A DNA stretch of 9,187 bases, from positions 1 through 9,187 of the forward strand of contig JAVEDQ010000156.1 of NCBI GenBank assembly GCA_030840885.1, read 5' to 3'. The notes under the pieces are model-generated. The model made no database searches and was not told where the DNA came from. It worked only from the letters and a program-made list of their open reading frames with translations. Within the stretch, counting starts at the first letter, position 1, and each line of letters starts with the position of its first letter. The position numbers and the translations under genes are program-made. The stretch comes from Frankiaceae bacterium. GTDB taxonomy: Bacteria; Actinomycetota; Actinomycetes; Frankiales; Frankiaceae. Of this stretch, positions 1 to 9,047 are shown one piece after another.

Positions 1-1363
1 CGTGGATCGGCAGGTTCGGCGTCAGGTACTTGGCGAAGATGTCCCGCGCCGCCTCGGCGTCCGGACGCTGCACCTTGATCTTCACGTCGAGCCGGCCGGG
101 CCGCAGGATCGCGGGGTCGATCATGTCCTCACGGTTCGAGGCACCGATCACCACGACGTTCTCGAGCAGCTCGACGCCGTCGATCTCCGCGAGCAGCTGC
201 GGGACGATGGTGTTCTCCACGTCGGAGGACACCCCGCTGCCACGGGTGCGGAAGATCGAGTCCATCTCGTCGAAGAAGACGATCACCGGCATGCCCTCGG
301 ACGCCTTCTCGCGCGCCCGCTGGAACACCAGCCGGATCTGCCGTTCCGTCTCGCCGACGTACTTGTTCAGCAGCTCCGGGCCCTTGATGTTCAGGAAGTA
401 CGCGCGCCCGTCGCCGGAGCCCGTCTTCTCCTGCACCTTCTTGGCCAGCGAGTTCGCCACCGCCTTCGCGATGAGCGTCTTGCCGCAGCCGGGCGGGCCG
501 TAGAGCAGGACGCCCTTCGGCGGCTTGAGCTCGTGCTCGGCGAACAGCTCCTTGTGCAGGAACGGCAGCTCGACGGCGTCCTGGATCGACTCGATCTGGC
601 TGAACAGGCCCCCGATCTCGGAGTACGAGATGTCGGGCACCTCCTCGAGCACGAGCTCCTCGACCTCGGACTTCGGGATGCGCTCGTAGGCGTAGTTGCT
701 GCGCGTCTCCACCAGCAGCGAGTCGCCGGAGCGGATCGGCGTGTCGAGCAGCGGGTCGGCGAGCATCACCACCCGCTCCTCGTCGGAGTGCGCGACGATC
801 AGCGCGCGGTCGCCGCCTTCGAGGATCTCCTTGAGCGTGACGACCTCACCGCTGCGCTCGAAGGCCAGCGCGCGGACGACGTTGAGCGCCTCGTTGAGCA
901 TGACCTCCTGCCCACGCCGGAGATCGGCCAGCTCGACCGACGGGCTCACCACGACGCGCATCTTGCGGCCCTGGGTGAAGATGTCGGCTGCGTTCTCGTC
1001 GGGGAACGCCTTGAGGAAGATGCCGTAGCCGCTCGGCGGCTGCGCGAGCCGGTCGACCTCTTCCTTCAACGACAGGATCTGGTCGCGCGCCTCGCGGAGC
1101 GTGCCGACGAGCTTCTCGTTCTGCCCGGTGACGCCGGCCAGCTGCGCCGAAGCGGCGGCGAGCCGGTCCTCGAGGATGCGGACATGCCGCGGCGAGTCGG
1201 TGAGCCGACGTCGCAGCGTCGATATCTCCTCCTCGAGGAAGGAGACCTGGGCGCGGAGCCGCTCGGCGTCCGGGACGGACGCAGCGGCATGGATGTCCTG
1301 CTCGGAGGCGCCCTGCGGATCGCCCTCGTCTGAGCGGGAACGGTCTGGTCGAGAACCAGGCAC
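1..1363 (-). CDS. arc: Proteasome-associated AAA ATPase Arc/Mpa (3' end outside window)
   Basis: Forms a hexameric ATPase ring that recognises Pup-tagged proteins, unfolds them and feeds them into the 20S proteasome in the cytosol. 454 codons are visible; the C-terminus, with the expected proteasome-docking tail, lies beyond the left edge. Residues about 36-100 are heptad-rich coiled coil (the Pup-binding part in Mpa), followed by a stretch matching the inter-domain OB folds (about 105-240). The AAA module has Walker A GPPGCGKT at 289-296, Walker B ending FFDEMDS (D365, E366), sensor-1 N410 in GASNRED, and arginines R421 and R424 in RPGRLD. The GTG start at 1363 is chosen because GGGGGAGG lies about 9 nt upstream and the coiled coil follows directly. 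No damage is seen. dop, pup, prcB and prcA are expected downstream by family synteny. Identification is near certain; the symbol could equally be mpa. Confidence 0.97.
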   Translation of the reverse strand, partial: MPGSRPDRSRSDEGDPQGASEQDIHAAASVPDAERLRAQVSFLEEEISTLRRRLTDSPRHVRILEDRLAAASAQLAGVTGQNEKLVGTLREARDQILSLKEEVDRLAQPPSGYGIFLKAFPDENAADIFTQGRKMRVVVSPSVELADLRRGQEVMLNEALNVVRALAFERSGEVVTLKEILEGGDRALIVAHSDEERVVMLADPLLDTPIRSGDSLLVETRSNYAYERIPKSEVEELVLEEVPDISYSEIGGLFSQIESIQDAVELPFLHKELFAEHELKPPKGVLLYGPPGCGKTLIAKAVANSLAKKVQEKTGSGDGRAYFLNIKGPELLNKYVGETERQIRLVFQRAREKASEGMPVIVFFDEMDSIFRTRGSGVSSDVENTIVPQLLAEIDGVELLENVVVIGASNREDMIDPAILRPGRLDVKIKVQRPDAEAARDIFAKYLTPNLPIH

Positions 1364-1399
1364 TGTGCGCCACCTCCCCCCGTCGGGTTGGAAGACCTC

Positions 1400-1405
1400 A
1401 CATTA
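1400..1405 (-). promoter_or_regulatory. Candidate -10 element for arc
   Basis: On the minus strand this reads TAATGT, matching the actinobacterial TANNNT -10 pattern. A start of transcription near 1393 would give a leader of about 30 nt carrying the GGGGGAGG ribosome binding site of arc. No convincing -35 hexamer sits at the usual distance, so this is a pattern match only. Confidence 0.4.
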
Positions 1406-1531
1406 CCGTCGGCAGGGCCGCCCCGTCTGTGACAGGCCGGTCAGCTCGAGCAGTTTCCATAGCCGGTCATCTCGCGGGAACCTGGCGGGGCCGGTTGGCC
1501 GGGCGGGCGTCGGCCGAGGTGACGCGCTGGG

Positions 1532-1537
1532 TAACCT
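1532..1537 (+). promoter_or_regulatory. -10 element positioned for a leaderless ferredoxin transcript
   Basis: TAACCT matches TANNNT and occupies exactly -12 to -7 relative to the G of the GTG start at 1544. That is the spacing expected if transcription begins on the start codon itself. There is no clear purine-rich ribosome binding site before the GTG, which fits a leaderless mRNA. The -35 region is weak. Confidence 0.55.
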
Positions 1538-1543
1538 CGGAGC

Positions 1544-1855
1544 GTGTCCGAAACAGCTGCCGTCGAAGCGCCTGGATCTGTGGCGTCGGTCCGCATCGAC
1601 CAGGATCTCTGCACCGGCGACGGGCTCTGTGTGCAATACGCCCCGGAGATCTTCGAGTTCGACATCGACGGTCTGGCCTACGTCAAGGGCGCCGACGGCG
1701 AACTGCTGACCGGCGCAGGTGCTCGCACCGATGTTCCCGCTTCGCTGCGCCTCGACGTCATCGACGCCGCCGTCGAGTGCCCGGGCAACTGCATCTACGT
1801 CGACGGTGCCGACGGCACCCCCGTCGCCGGGCCCGAGGCCGCAGCGGCCAGCTGA
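1544..1855 (+). CDS. Small ferredoxin, CxxDxxC type, of the proteasome locus
   Basis: A 103-residue soluble electron carrier. The cluster-binding segment is CTGDGLC (C23, D26, C29) and the second half-site is ECPGNC (C79, C83). Asp in place of the second cysteine is known from [3Fe-4S] ferredoxins and from the Pyrococcus furiosus [4Fe-4S] ferredoxin, where the Asp is a ligand. The region YAPEIFEFDIDGLAYV after C29 fits the actinobacterial single-cluster family that serves P450s and other oxygenases, but no redox partner gene lies in the window. C83 is an extra cysteine beyond the usual C-C-CP set. The GTG start at 1544 is preceded by a -10 at leaderless spacing. The first 15 residues and the Ala-rich tail from about residue 92 look disordered. 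The gene diverges from arc and converges on trmI. Fold and cofactor type are secure; cluster type and electron partner are unknown. Confidence 0.93.
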   Translation: MSETAAVEAPGSVASVRIDQDLCTGDGLCVQYAPEIFEFDIDGLAYVKGADGELLTGAGARTDVPASLRLDVIDAAVECPGNCIYVDGADGTPVAGPEAAAAS

Positions 1856-4048
<2,193 letters not shown>

Positions 4049-4083
4049 CGGTCCAGTTTCGCAGACCCGAGGGCGGCGAGGGG

Positions 4084-4542
4084 TCAGGCTGCGGAACCGC
4101 GCCGAGACCGGGCCTGTGCCGGTAGGCGAGCCACGGCGAACGCGAGTTGCCCGTCGCCGGAGTCCGTGATGGCCCCTTCGTCCACGGCGGTCGCGTGCAA
4201 CACGGTCCAGCCGGCTGCGCGCATCCCGTCGAGCAGGACGGGGAGCGCGCCGATGCTTCCCACGACGACGCGTGCACCGGGTGCGGCCCCTCTGAGCTGT
4301 CGGCGCGCCTCGGCGATCGCCGCGACACCGTCGCGGTCGGACCAGACACCGAGGACGTAGGCGTACCGCGAGCGCACCTCGCTGGGTACCGGCGGGTGGT
4401 CGACGCTGCCGGCCGGACCGGCCATGGCCAGGGCTGCGCGGGTCAGACCTGCCGCGGGCGTGAGGTCGAGTACCGCGGCTCCGTGTCGGATTCCGGCCAG
4501 TGCGAGGGCGGCCGCGACCGCCTCGCGGGTCAGCACCGGCAC
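4084..4542 (-). CDS. Small degenerate methyltransferase-like protein, function unknown
   Basis: A 152-residue protein I do not recognise as a named family. GAAVLDLTPAAG (21-32) aligns by eye with motif I of TrmI ([12 protein letters not shown]), and the following stretch ending AGPAGSV aligns with AVGDAGSV in TrmI. YAYVLGVWSD (60-69) and APGARVVVGS (87-96) can be placed on strands beta-4 and beta-5 of a class I methyltransferase. The glycines of the SAM loop are replaced and the segment for strands beta-2 and beta-3 is short or missing, so catalysis is unlikely. The C-terminus is basic (QARSRRGSAA). The GTG start at 4542 is supported by position only; a second in-frame GTG at 4536 is possible. 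CACGGT at -12 to -7 keeps the A and T of TANNNT, so it may be leaderless. The same-strand protease starts 35 nt after its stop, so the two are probably co-transcribed. Real gene likely; function unknown. Confidence 0.72.
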   Translation of the reverse strand: MPVLTREAVAAALALAGIRHGAAVLDLTPAAGLTRAALAMAGPAGSVDHPPVPSEVRSRYAYVLGVWSDRDGVAAIAEARRQLRGAAPGARVVVGSIGALPVLLDGMRAAGWTVLHATAVDEGAITDSGDGQLAFAVARLPAQARSRRGSAA

Positions 4543-4630
4543 CGTCTCACCGTGTCCTCATCGGTGCCTCCCCGTCTTTTCCGAGAACCGCGCGGGCGAA
4601 TTTGTCGGAGGCGCTCTCTACGGTTGCTCC
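4543..4630. other. Short divergent promoter region before the nuclease gene
   Basis: Eighty-eight bases separate the minus-strand operon from the RecB-like nuclease gene. Both promoters must fit here. No LexA-like box and no strong inverted repeat is visible, so I see no sign that the nuclease belongs to the SOS response. Confidence 0.6.
4619..4624 (+). promoter_or_regulatory. -10 element positioned for a leaderless nuclease transcript
   Basis: TACGGT matches TANNNT and lies exactly at -12 to -7 from the ATG at 4631. No Shine-Dalgarno sequence precedes that ATG (the bases between are TTGCTCC-like). This is the same geometry as at the ferredoxin gene and supports the ATG at 4631 as both transcription and translation start. 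Confidence 0.55.
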
Positions 4631-5545
4631 ATGAGTTCGACGACGGCGGTAACGCCCGGGGCGCCGGCCCGCGACGGCGAGCCGGGTGACGTCGTCGCGC
4701 TGCCGATGCCGGTACGCGGCTCGCTGTCGCCATCGCGCGCGAGCGACTTCATGAGCTGCCCGCTGAAGTACCGCTTCCGGGTCGTGGACCGGCTGCCCGA
4801 GCAGCCGAGTCCCGCCGCCACGCGGGGCACCCTCGTGCACGCCGTGCTCGAGCAGTTGTTCGAGCTGCCGCCGCGGGAGCGGACGCCGGATGCCGCCGCC
4901 GCCCTGATCGGTCCCGCCTGGGAGCGGACGGTGGCCGCGGAGCCGGAGCTCGCCGCCCTCGCCGGTGAGGGGCCGGCGGCCCTGGCGGCGTGGCTCACCG
5001 GTGCGACGAAGCTGGTGGCGTCGTACTTCTCGCTGGAGGATCCGCGGCGGCTGCAGCCCGCGGCACGGGAGCTGTTCGTCGAGCACGAGCTGGCGTCGGG
5101 GCTCACGCTGCGCGGCTACATCGACCGCCTCGACCAGGCTCCCACGGGCGAGGTGCGGGTCGTCGACTACAAGACCGGTCGCAGCCCCGGCCCTGGCTTC
5201 GAGCGCCGGGCACTGTTCCAGATGAAGTTCTATGCCCTCGTGCTGCTGCGGAGTCGGGGTGTGCTGGTCCGCGAGCTCCGGCTGTACTACCTCGGTGATC
5301 GGCAGAGCATCGTCTACCACCCCGACGAGGCGGAGCTGGTGGGCTTCGAACGGACGTTGCACGCGTTGTGGCAGGCGATCGACCACGCGCGGGTCAGCGG
5401 TGACTGGCGCCCCTCCCCCGGACGGTTGTGCGACTGGTGCGACCACCACGCCCTGTGCCCGGCCTTCGGAGGCACTCCCCCGCCGCTGCCGCCTGCCGAG
5501 GTGCTCGACGAGCCGCCGCCCACGATCTGTGATGCACAGGGCTGA
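4631..5545 (+). CDS. RecB-family PD-(D/E)XK nuclease with Fe-S cysteines
   Basis: A 304-residue single-domain relative of the RecB/AddB/Cas4 nuclease domain, related by context and length to the stand-alone RecB-like protein (Rv2119) beside trmI in Mycobacterium. Motifs in order: SPSRASDFMSCPLKY (33-47), G66/H70/E74 in GTLVHAVLE, GYIDRLD with D165 and D168, the catalytic core VDYKTG with D179 and K181, and QMKFY (197-201), the QxxxY motif. Cysteines C43, C267, C270 and C276 match the four-cysteine iron-sulfur staple known from AddB and Cas4. All catalytic residues are present, so it should be an active, probably exonucleolytic, enzyme in DNA processing. No helicase gene is adjacent. The frame is open back to 4424, but the upstream part is low in family similarity and lacks a start signal; the ATG at 4631 has a leaderless -10. 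Physiological role unknown. Confidence 0.93.
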   Translation: MSSTTAVTPGAPARDGEPGDVVALPMPVRGSLSPSRASDFMSCPLKYRFRVVDRLPEQPSPAATRGTLVHAVLEQLFELPPRERTPDAAAALIGPAWERTVAAEPELAALAGEGPAALAAWLTGATKLVASYFSLEDPRRLQPAARELFVEHELASGLTLRGYIDRLDQAPTGEVRVVDYKTGRSPGPGFERRALFQMKFYALVLLRSRGVLVRELRLYYLGDRQSIVYHPDEAELVGFERTLHALWQAIDHARVSGDWRPSPGRLCDWCDHHALCPAFGGTPPPLPPAEVLDEPPPTICDAQG

Positions 5546-5556
5546 GTCGGGCCGCG

Positions 5557-5572
5557 GATGACCGTTGTCATC
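5557..5572 (+). terminator. Inverted repeat after the nuclease gene
   Basis: GATGAC (5557-5562) and GTCATC (5567-5572) form a perfect 6-bp stem with a CGTT loop, 11 bases after the nuclease stop. A T-rich stretch with TTATTT follows within about 15 bases. It may terminate the nuclease transcript. A repressor operator for the ABC genes is the alternative, since the right arm overlaps TTGTCA, a good -35 match that has no -10 at normal spacing. Confidence 0.45.
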
Positions 5573-5612
5573 AGATGTGTGTTATTTCCTGTCGCCGCGC
5601 CCCACCTGGCCC

Positions 5613-5618
5613 TAACCT
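5613..5618 (+). promoter_or_regulatory. Candidate -10 element for the ABC exporter genes
   Basis: TAACCT, the same hexamer as before the ferredoxin gene. A -35-like CTGTCG (3 of 6 matches) lies 18 bp upstream at 5589-5594. Transcription from about 5625 would give a leader of roughly 28 nt that includes the GAAGGA ribosome binding site. Confidence 0.45.
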
Positions 5619-5641
5619 CATGCCGCGCCCCCGCCCGCGAC

Positions 5642-5647
5642 GAAGGA
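5642..5647 (+). promoter_or_regulatory. Ribosome binding site deciding the ABC ATPase start
   Basis: GAAGGA ends 5 nt before the ATG at 5653. The frame is open upstream to 5575, but the upstream start has no such site, and the extra residues are Arg/Pro-rich and unlike the family, so 5653 is taken. Confidence 0.75.
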
Positions 5648-5652
5648 TCTCC

Positions 5653-6456
5653 ATGAGCAGTTCGATGAGCGCCACCCCCCTGACGAAAACCGGTCCGGTG
5701 GCGGTGCGTGCTGCCGACCTCGTGAAGGTCTACGGCGCAGGTGAGACCGAGGTCGTCGCCTTGGACCACGTGACCGTGGACTTTCCCGTCGGTGAGTTCA
5801 CGGCGATCATGGGCCCGTCCGGCTCCGGGAAATCGACGCTGATGCACTGCCTGGCTGCCCTGGACTCCATCTCTGCCGGCCAGATCCTGCTGGGCGTCGG
5901 CGACGAGCAGATCGACATCGCGACGCTCAACGACAAGCGCCTCACCGCGTTGCGCCGCGATCGGATCGGGTTCATCTTCCAGCAGTTCAACCTGCTGCCC
6001 ACGTTGACCGCCGCCGAGAACATCACCCTGCCGCTGGACATCGCGGGCCGGAAGGTCGACCAGGCGTGGTTCGACCAGGTGGTCACCGCCGTCGACCTCC
6101 ACGACCGGTTGAAGCACCGCCCGACCGAGCTCTCCGGTGGTCAGCAGCAGCGGGTGGCGTGCGCACGCGCCCTGGTCAGCCGCCCGGCCGTCATCTTCGC
6201 CGACGAACCGACCGGCAACCTCGACAGCACGGCGAGCGCCGAGGTCCTCGGTTTCCTGCAGCGCTCCGTGCGGGAACTCGGGCAGACGGTCGTCATGGTC
6301 ACGCATGATCCGTCGGCGGCGAGCTACGCCGACCGGGTCGTCTTCCTCGCCGACGGCAAGATCGTCGACGAGATGACGTCCCCGACGGCGGATGGGGTGC
6401 TCGACCGGATGAAGTCCCTCGACAGCCGGACGACCTCCGTCGACGGCAGCCGCTGA
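5653..6456 (+). CDS. ABC transporter ATP-binding protein, LolD/MacB type
   Basis: A 267-residue cytoplasmic ATPase that powers the permease encoded next. Walker A GPSGSGKST at 54-62, Q-loop Q110 in FIFQQFNLLP, signature LSGGQQQR at 160-167, Walker B VIFADE with catalytic E185, D-loop NLDS at 189-192, and H-loop H218 in VTHD. The FQ-FNLLP and DEPTGNLDS wording is typical of the MacB/LolD/FtsE group, which couples ATP hydrolysis to conformational work on periplasmic or extracytoplasmic substrates rather than to transport through a large pore. All motifs are intact. Its stop TGA shares one base with the permease ATG (TGATG), implying coupled translation. Substrate not predictable: lipoproteins, peptides or drugs are all possible. 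Confidence 0.96.
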   Translation: MSSSMSATPLTKTGPVAVRAADLVKVYGAGETEVVALDHVTVDFPVGEFTAIMGPSGSGKSTLMHCLAALDSISAGQILLGVGDEQIDIATLNDKRLTALRRDRIGFIFQQFNLLPTLTAAENITLPLDIAGRKVDQAWFDQVVTAVDLHDRLKHRPTELSGGQQQRVACARALVSRPAVIFADEPTGNLDSTASAEVLGFLQRSVRELGQTVVMVTHDPSAASYADRVVFLADGKIVDEMTSPTADGVLDRMKSLDSRTTSVDGSR

Positions 6457-9047
6457 TGCTCCGGACCACGCTACGGAGCCTGTTCGCCCGGAAGCTGCGG
6501 CTGGTGCTCTCCGCCCTCGCCATCGTGCTCGGGGTCGGCTTCGTGACCGGCACGCTCGTGCTGACCGACACGTTGAACCGGACCTTCAACAACCTGTTCT
6601 CCGACATCGACAAGAACACCTCGGTGAAGATCCGGGCCAAGTCGAACCTCGCCGACACCGGCGCGGACCAGTCCAGCGGAGCCTCCGGCGGCAGCGGCCG
6701 CCCGGTGCCCGCGTCCCTGCTGGGCCCCGTGCGTGCGGTTCCCGGGGTCGCCGAGGCGGAGGGCACCGTCCAGGGGTTCGCCGTGCTCACCGAGCGGCCG
6801 GCGCCGCCCGTTGCCGGCCAGCCGCCTCGCCAGGCACCCATCCTCAGCAACGAGAACGCTCCGCCCATCGGGGTCGCGTTCAACGCATCCACGCTCTCAC
6901 CGCTGCACGTCGACAGCGGCACCCCACCGGCGGCGGCGGGGGACATCGCCGTCGACCGCGGCACCTTCGACCAGAAGAAGCTGCGGCTCGGCCAGAACCT
7001 GGCCGTCGCCACCCAGTCGGGTCTGTCGGACGTCCGGCTGGTGGGCACGTTCCGGTTCGGGTCGTCGAACAACCTGGCGGGCGCCACGCTCATCGCCTTC
7101 ACGCCGCCGGATGCGCAACGCCTCCTCCTCCAGCCCGGTCAGCTGACCGACATCACGGTGGGGGCTGCCCCCGGCGTGACCCAGGAGGAGTTGCAGTCGC
7201 GCATCGCTGCGGTCGTCCCACCCGAGTACGAGACGCTGACCGGCAAGCAGATCATCAAGGAGAACGCCGACAGCCTGGCCAAGGGCCTGGGCAGCTTCAG
7301 CACCTTCCTGCAGGCGTTCGGCTACATCTCGCTGTTCGTCGGCGCGTTCATCATCAGCAACACCTTCAGCATGCTCATCGCCCAACGCGTCCGCGAGCTC
7401 GCCCTGCTGCGCGCCCTGGGAGCGTCCAAGCGGCAGGTGCGGCGTTCGGTCATCGTCGAGGCGCTGTTGGTCGGTGTCGTCGGTTCGACGCTCGGCCTGG
7501 CCTTCGGCTTCGGCGTCGCCGTGCTCCTGAAAGCCCTGCTCGGGGCCTTCGGGGTGGAACTGCCAGCCGGTGGCGTCGTGTTCGCGCCCCGCACGGTGCT
7601 GGTGGCCTATGTGATCGGCACGGTCACGACGCTGCTGGCGGCGCTCGGTCCGGCGATCCGGGCCGCCCGCGTGCCACCGATCGCCGCCATGCGTGACGTC
7701 GAGATGAGTCCGACCGGCAACCTGCGAAACCGCACCCTGAGCGGTGCAACGCTGCTCGCCGCCGGGGTGGCGCTGATCCTCCTCGGTTTCGGGGTCCAGG
7801 GCAGCGGTGCCCTGGGCATCGTCGGGGGCGGCGCGGCCGCCGTATTCCTCGGCGTGGCCACGCTCAGCCCGCTCATCAGCCGGCCGGTGATCAAGGTGAT
7901 CGGTGCTCCGTTCGCGTCGGGCTTCGGCACCGTCGGGCGGCTCAGCCAGGAGAACGCCCGGCGCAACCCGCGGCGGACGTCGTCGACGGCTGCTGCCCTG
8001 ATGATCGGGCTGGCACTGGTCAGCGCGTTCAGCGTTTTCGGCACCTCGATCAAGACGTCCATCCGCGACCTGTTCGGCGAGAGCCTCAAGGCCGACTTCA
8101 TCGTCACGGGTGGCGGCTTCAACCAACAGCCGTTCTCCCCCGAGTTGGCGGGGCAGCTGCGGCGGCTGCCCGACGTCTCCGCGGTGTCGCAGCTCCGCTT
8201 CGCCCAGGTCACGATCGACGGGACGAAGGCCAACGTGAACGCCGTCAACCCGGAGGGGTTGACCGATGTCCTCAACCTGCAACGTGAGGAGGGCCGCTTC
8301 GACCTCGCCGGCCAGAACATGCTGGTGTCGAGCAAGGTGCTCGCCGACAAGAAATGGAAGGTCGGGCAGACGGTCACCGTCCGATGGGCCGAGACGGGCG
8401 ACCGCCCGTTCCAGATCGCCGGCACCTTCCAGCAGAACCAGCTCGCCGGCGAGTACGTCGTCCCACTGTCGGCCTACGACGCCAACGTGACGACCAAGCT
8501 CGACTCCATCGTGCTGGTCAAGGCGGCCACACCGGCCGCGCTACCTGCGGTTCGCAGCGCGATCACCCAGGCACTGGTGCCCTACCCGAACCTCGACGTC
8601 CGCGACCAGAAGGAGTTCGTCGCCGACAACGCCCGGCAGATCGACCAGATCCTCGGCCTGGTGACCGCTCTGCTGACCTTCGCGATCGTCATCGCCACCT
8701 TCGGCATCATCAACACCCTGCTGCTCTCGGTGGTCGAACGGACCCGCGAAATCGGACTGCTCCGTGCCGTCGGCCTCCAGCGAAGGCAGACCAGGGTCAT
8801 GATCCGGTTGGAGGCCATCATGATCGCGGTCTACGGCGGTGTGCTCGGGCTGGCCGTCGGCTCGTTCTTCGGCTGGGCGCTGACCCACGCGTTCACCAAG
8901 GAGTCGGAGTTCGGCAGCTTCCACTACCCCTTCGTTCAGCTGTTCATTTTCCTGCTCGTCTCGGGCGTGCTCGGCGTGCTTGCCGCGATCATCCCTGCCT
9001 GGCGTGCATCGCGGATCAACGTCCTGCAGGCCATCGCGACGACTTAG
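6456..9047 (+). CDS. FtsX/MacB-type ABC permease, two fused units, 863 residues
   Basis: Membrane partner of the preceding ATPase. I count ten hydrophobic helices near residues 16-37, 288-309, 337-358, 380-401, 430-447, 452-471, 509-530, 735-757, 787-809 and 826-847. Two large extracytoplasmic domains lie at about 38-287 and 531-734. The FtsX core occurs twice: after helix 2, QRVRELALLRALGAS (310-324), and after helix 8, ERTREIGLLRAVGLQ (761-775). These are the coupling helices that meet the ATPase. This is the long actinobacterial architecture in which one chain holds both halves, so a single copy plus two ATPases would make a transporter. The first extracytoplasmic domain has a Ser/Gly then Pro-rich stretch (about 70-115). 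The start overlaps the ATPase stop by one base with only a poor ribosome binding site. The stop overlaps that of the opposing gene. Family certain, substrate unknown. Confidence 0.95.
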   Translation: MLRTTLRSLFARKLRLVLSALAIVLGVGFVTGTLVLTDTLNRTFNNLFSDIDKNTSVKIRAKSNLADTGADQSSGASGGSGRPVPASLLGPVRAVPGVAEAEGTVQGFAVLTERPAPPVAGQPPRQAPILSNENAPPIGVAFNASTLSPLHVDSGTPPAAAGDIAVDRGTFDQKKLRLGQNLAVATQSGLSDVRLVGTFRFGSSNNLAGATLIAFTPPDAQRLLLQPGQLTDITVGAAPGVTQEELQSRIAAVVPPEYETLTGKQIIKENADSLAKGLGSFSTFLQAFGYISLFVGAFIISNTFSMLIAQRVRELALLRALGASKRQVRRSVIVEALLVGVVGSTLGLAFGFGVAVLLKALLGAFGVELPAGGVVFAPRTVLVAYVIGTVTTLLAALGPAIRAARVPPIAAMRDVEMSPTGNLRNRTLSGATLLAAGVALILLGFGVQGSGALGIVGGGAAAVFLGVATLSPLISRPVIKVIGAPFASGFGTVGRLSQENARRNPRRTSSTAAALMIGLALVSAFSVFGTSIKTSIRDLFGESLKADFIVTGGGFNQQPFSPELAGQLRRLPDVSAVSQLRFAQVTIDGTKANVNAVNPEGLTDVLNLQREEGRFDLAGQNMLVSSKVLADKKWKVGQTVTVRWAETGDRPFQIAGTFQQNQLAGEYVVPLSAYDANVTTKLDSIVLVKAATPAALPAVRSAITQALVPYPNLDVRDQKEFVADNARQIDQILGLVTALLTFAIVIATFGIINTLLLSVVERTREIGLLRAVGLQRRQTRVMIRLEAIMIAVYGGVLGLAVGSFFGWALTHAFTKESEFGSFHYPFVQLFIFLLVSGVLGVLAAIIPAWRASRINVLQAIATT

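Larger units (their letters stand above)
1364..1543. other. Divergent intergenic region between arc and the ferredoxin gene
   Basis: These 180 bases separate two divergent genes and must hold both promoters. The arc ribosome binding site and its candidate -10 lie at the left; the ferredoxin -10 lies at the right end. An 8-base palindrome, GCTCGAGC, occurs at 1444-1451, too short to call an operator. I see no tRNA, riboswitch or other gene here. Confidence 0.7.

Noticed and set aside
2..1333. 443-residue plus-strand open frame antisense to arc
   Set aside because: A shadow frame caused by high GC. It is Arg/Leu/Asp-rich with no domain, while the opposite strand encodes intact AAA motifs.
1444..1451. 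Palindrome GCTCGAGC between arc and the ferredoxin gene
   Set aside because: Only eight bases, expected by chance in GC-rich DNA, and without a second copy.
4424..4630. N-terminal extension of the nuclease gene
   Set aside because: It overlaps the divergent upstream ORF, has Ala/Arg-rich noise composition, and the ATG at 4631 has a precisely placed -10.
4547..5449. 300-residue minus-strand open frame antisense to the nuclease gene
   Set aside because: No motifs; all PD-(D/E)XK residues are on the plus strand.
5575..5652. Upstream start for the ABC ATPase
   Set aside because: The added residues are Arg/Pro-rich, and the ATG at 5653 has a good GAAGGA site.
5314..6306. 330-residue minus-strand frame across the nuclease/ABC boundary
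   Set aside because: Spans two well-supported plus-strand genes and their intergenic promoter region, with no recognisable domain.
6897..8282. 461-residue minus-strand open frame inside the permease gene
   Set aside because: Low-complexity Arg/Asp/Gln/Glu-rich composition typical of GC-rich antisense frames, and the permease reading is continuous and well supported.
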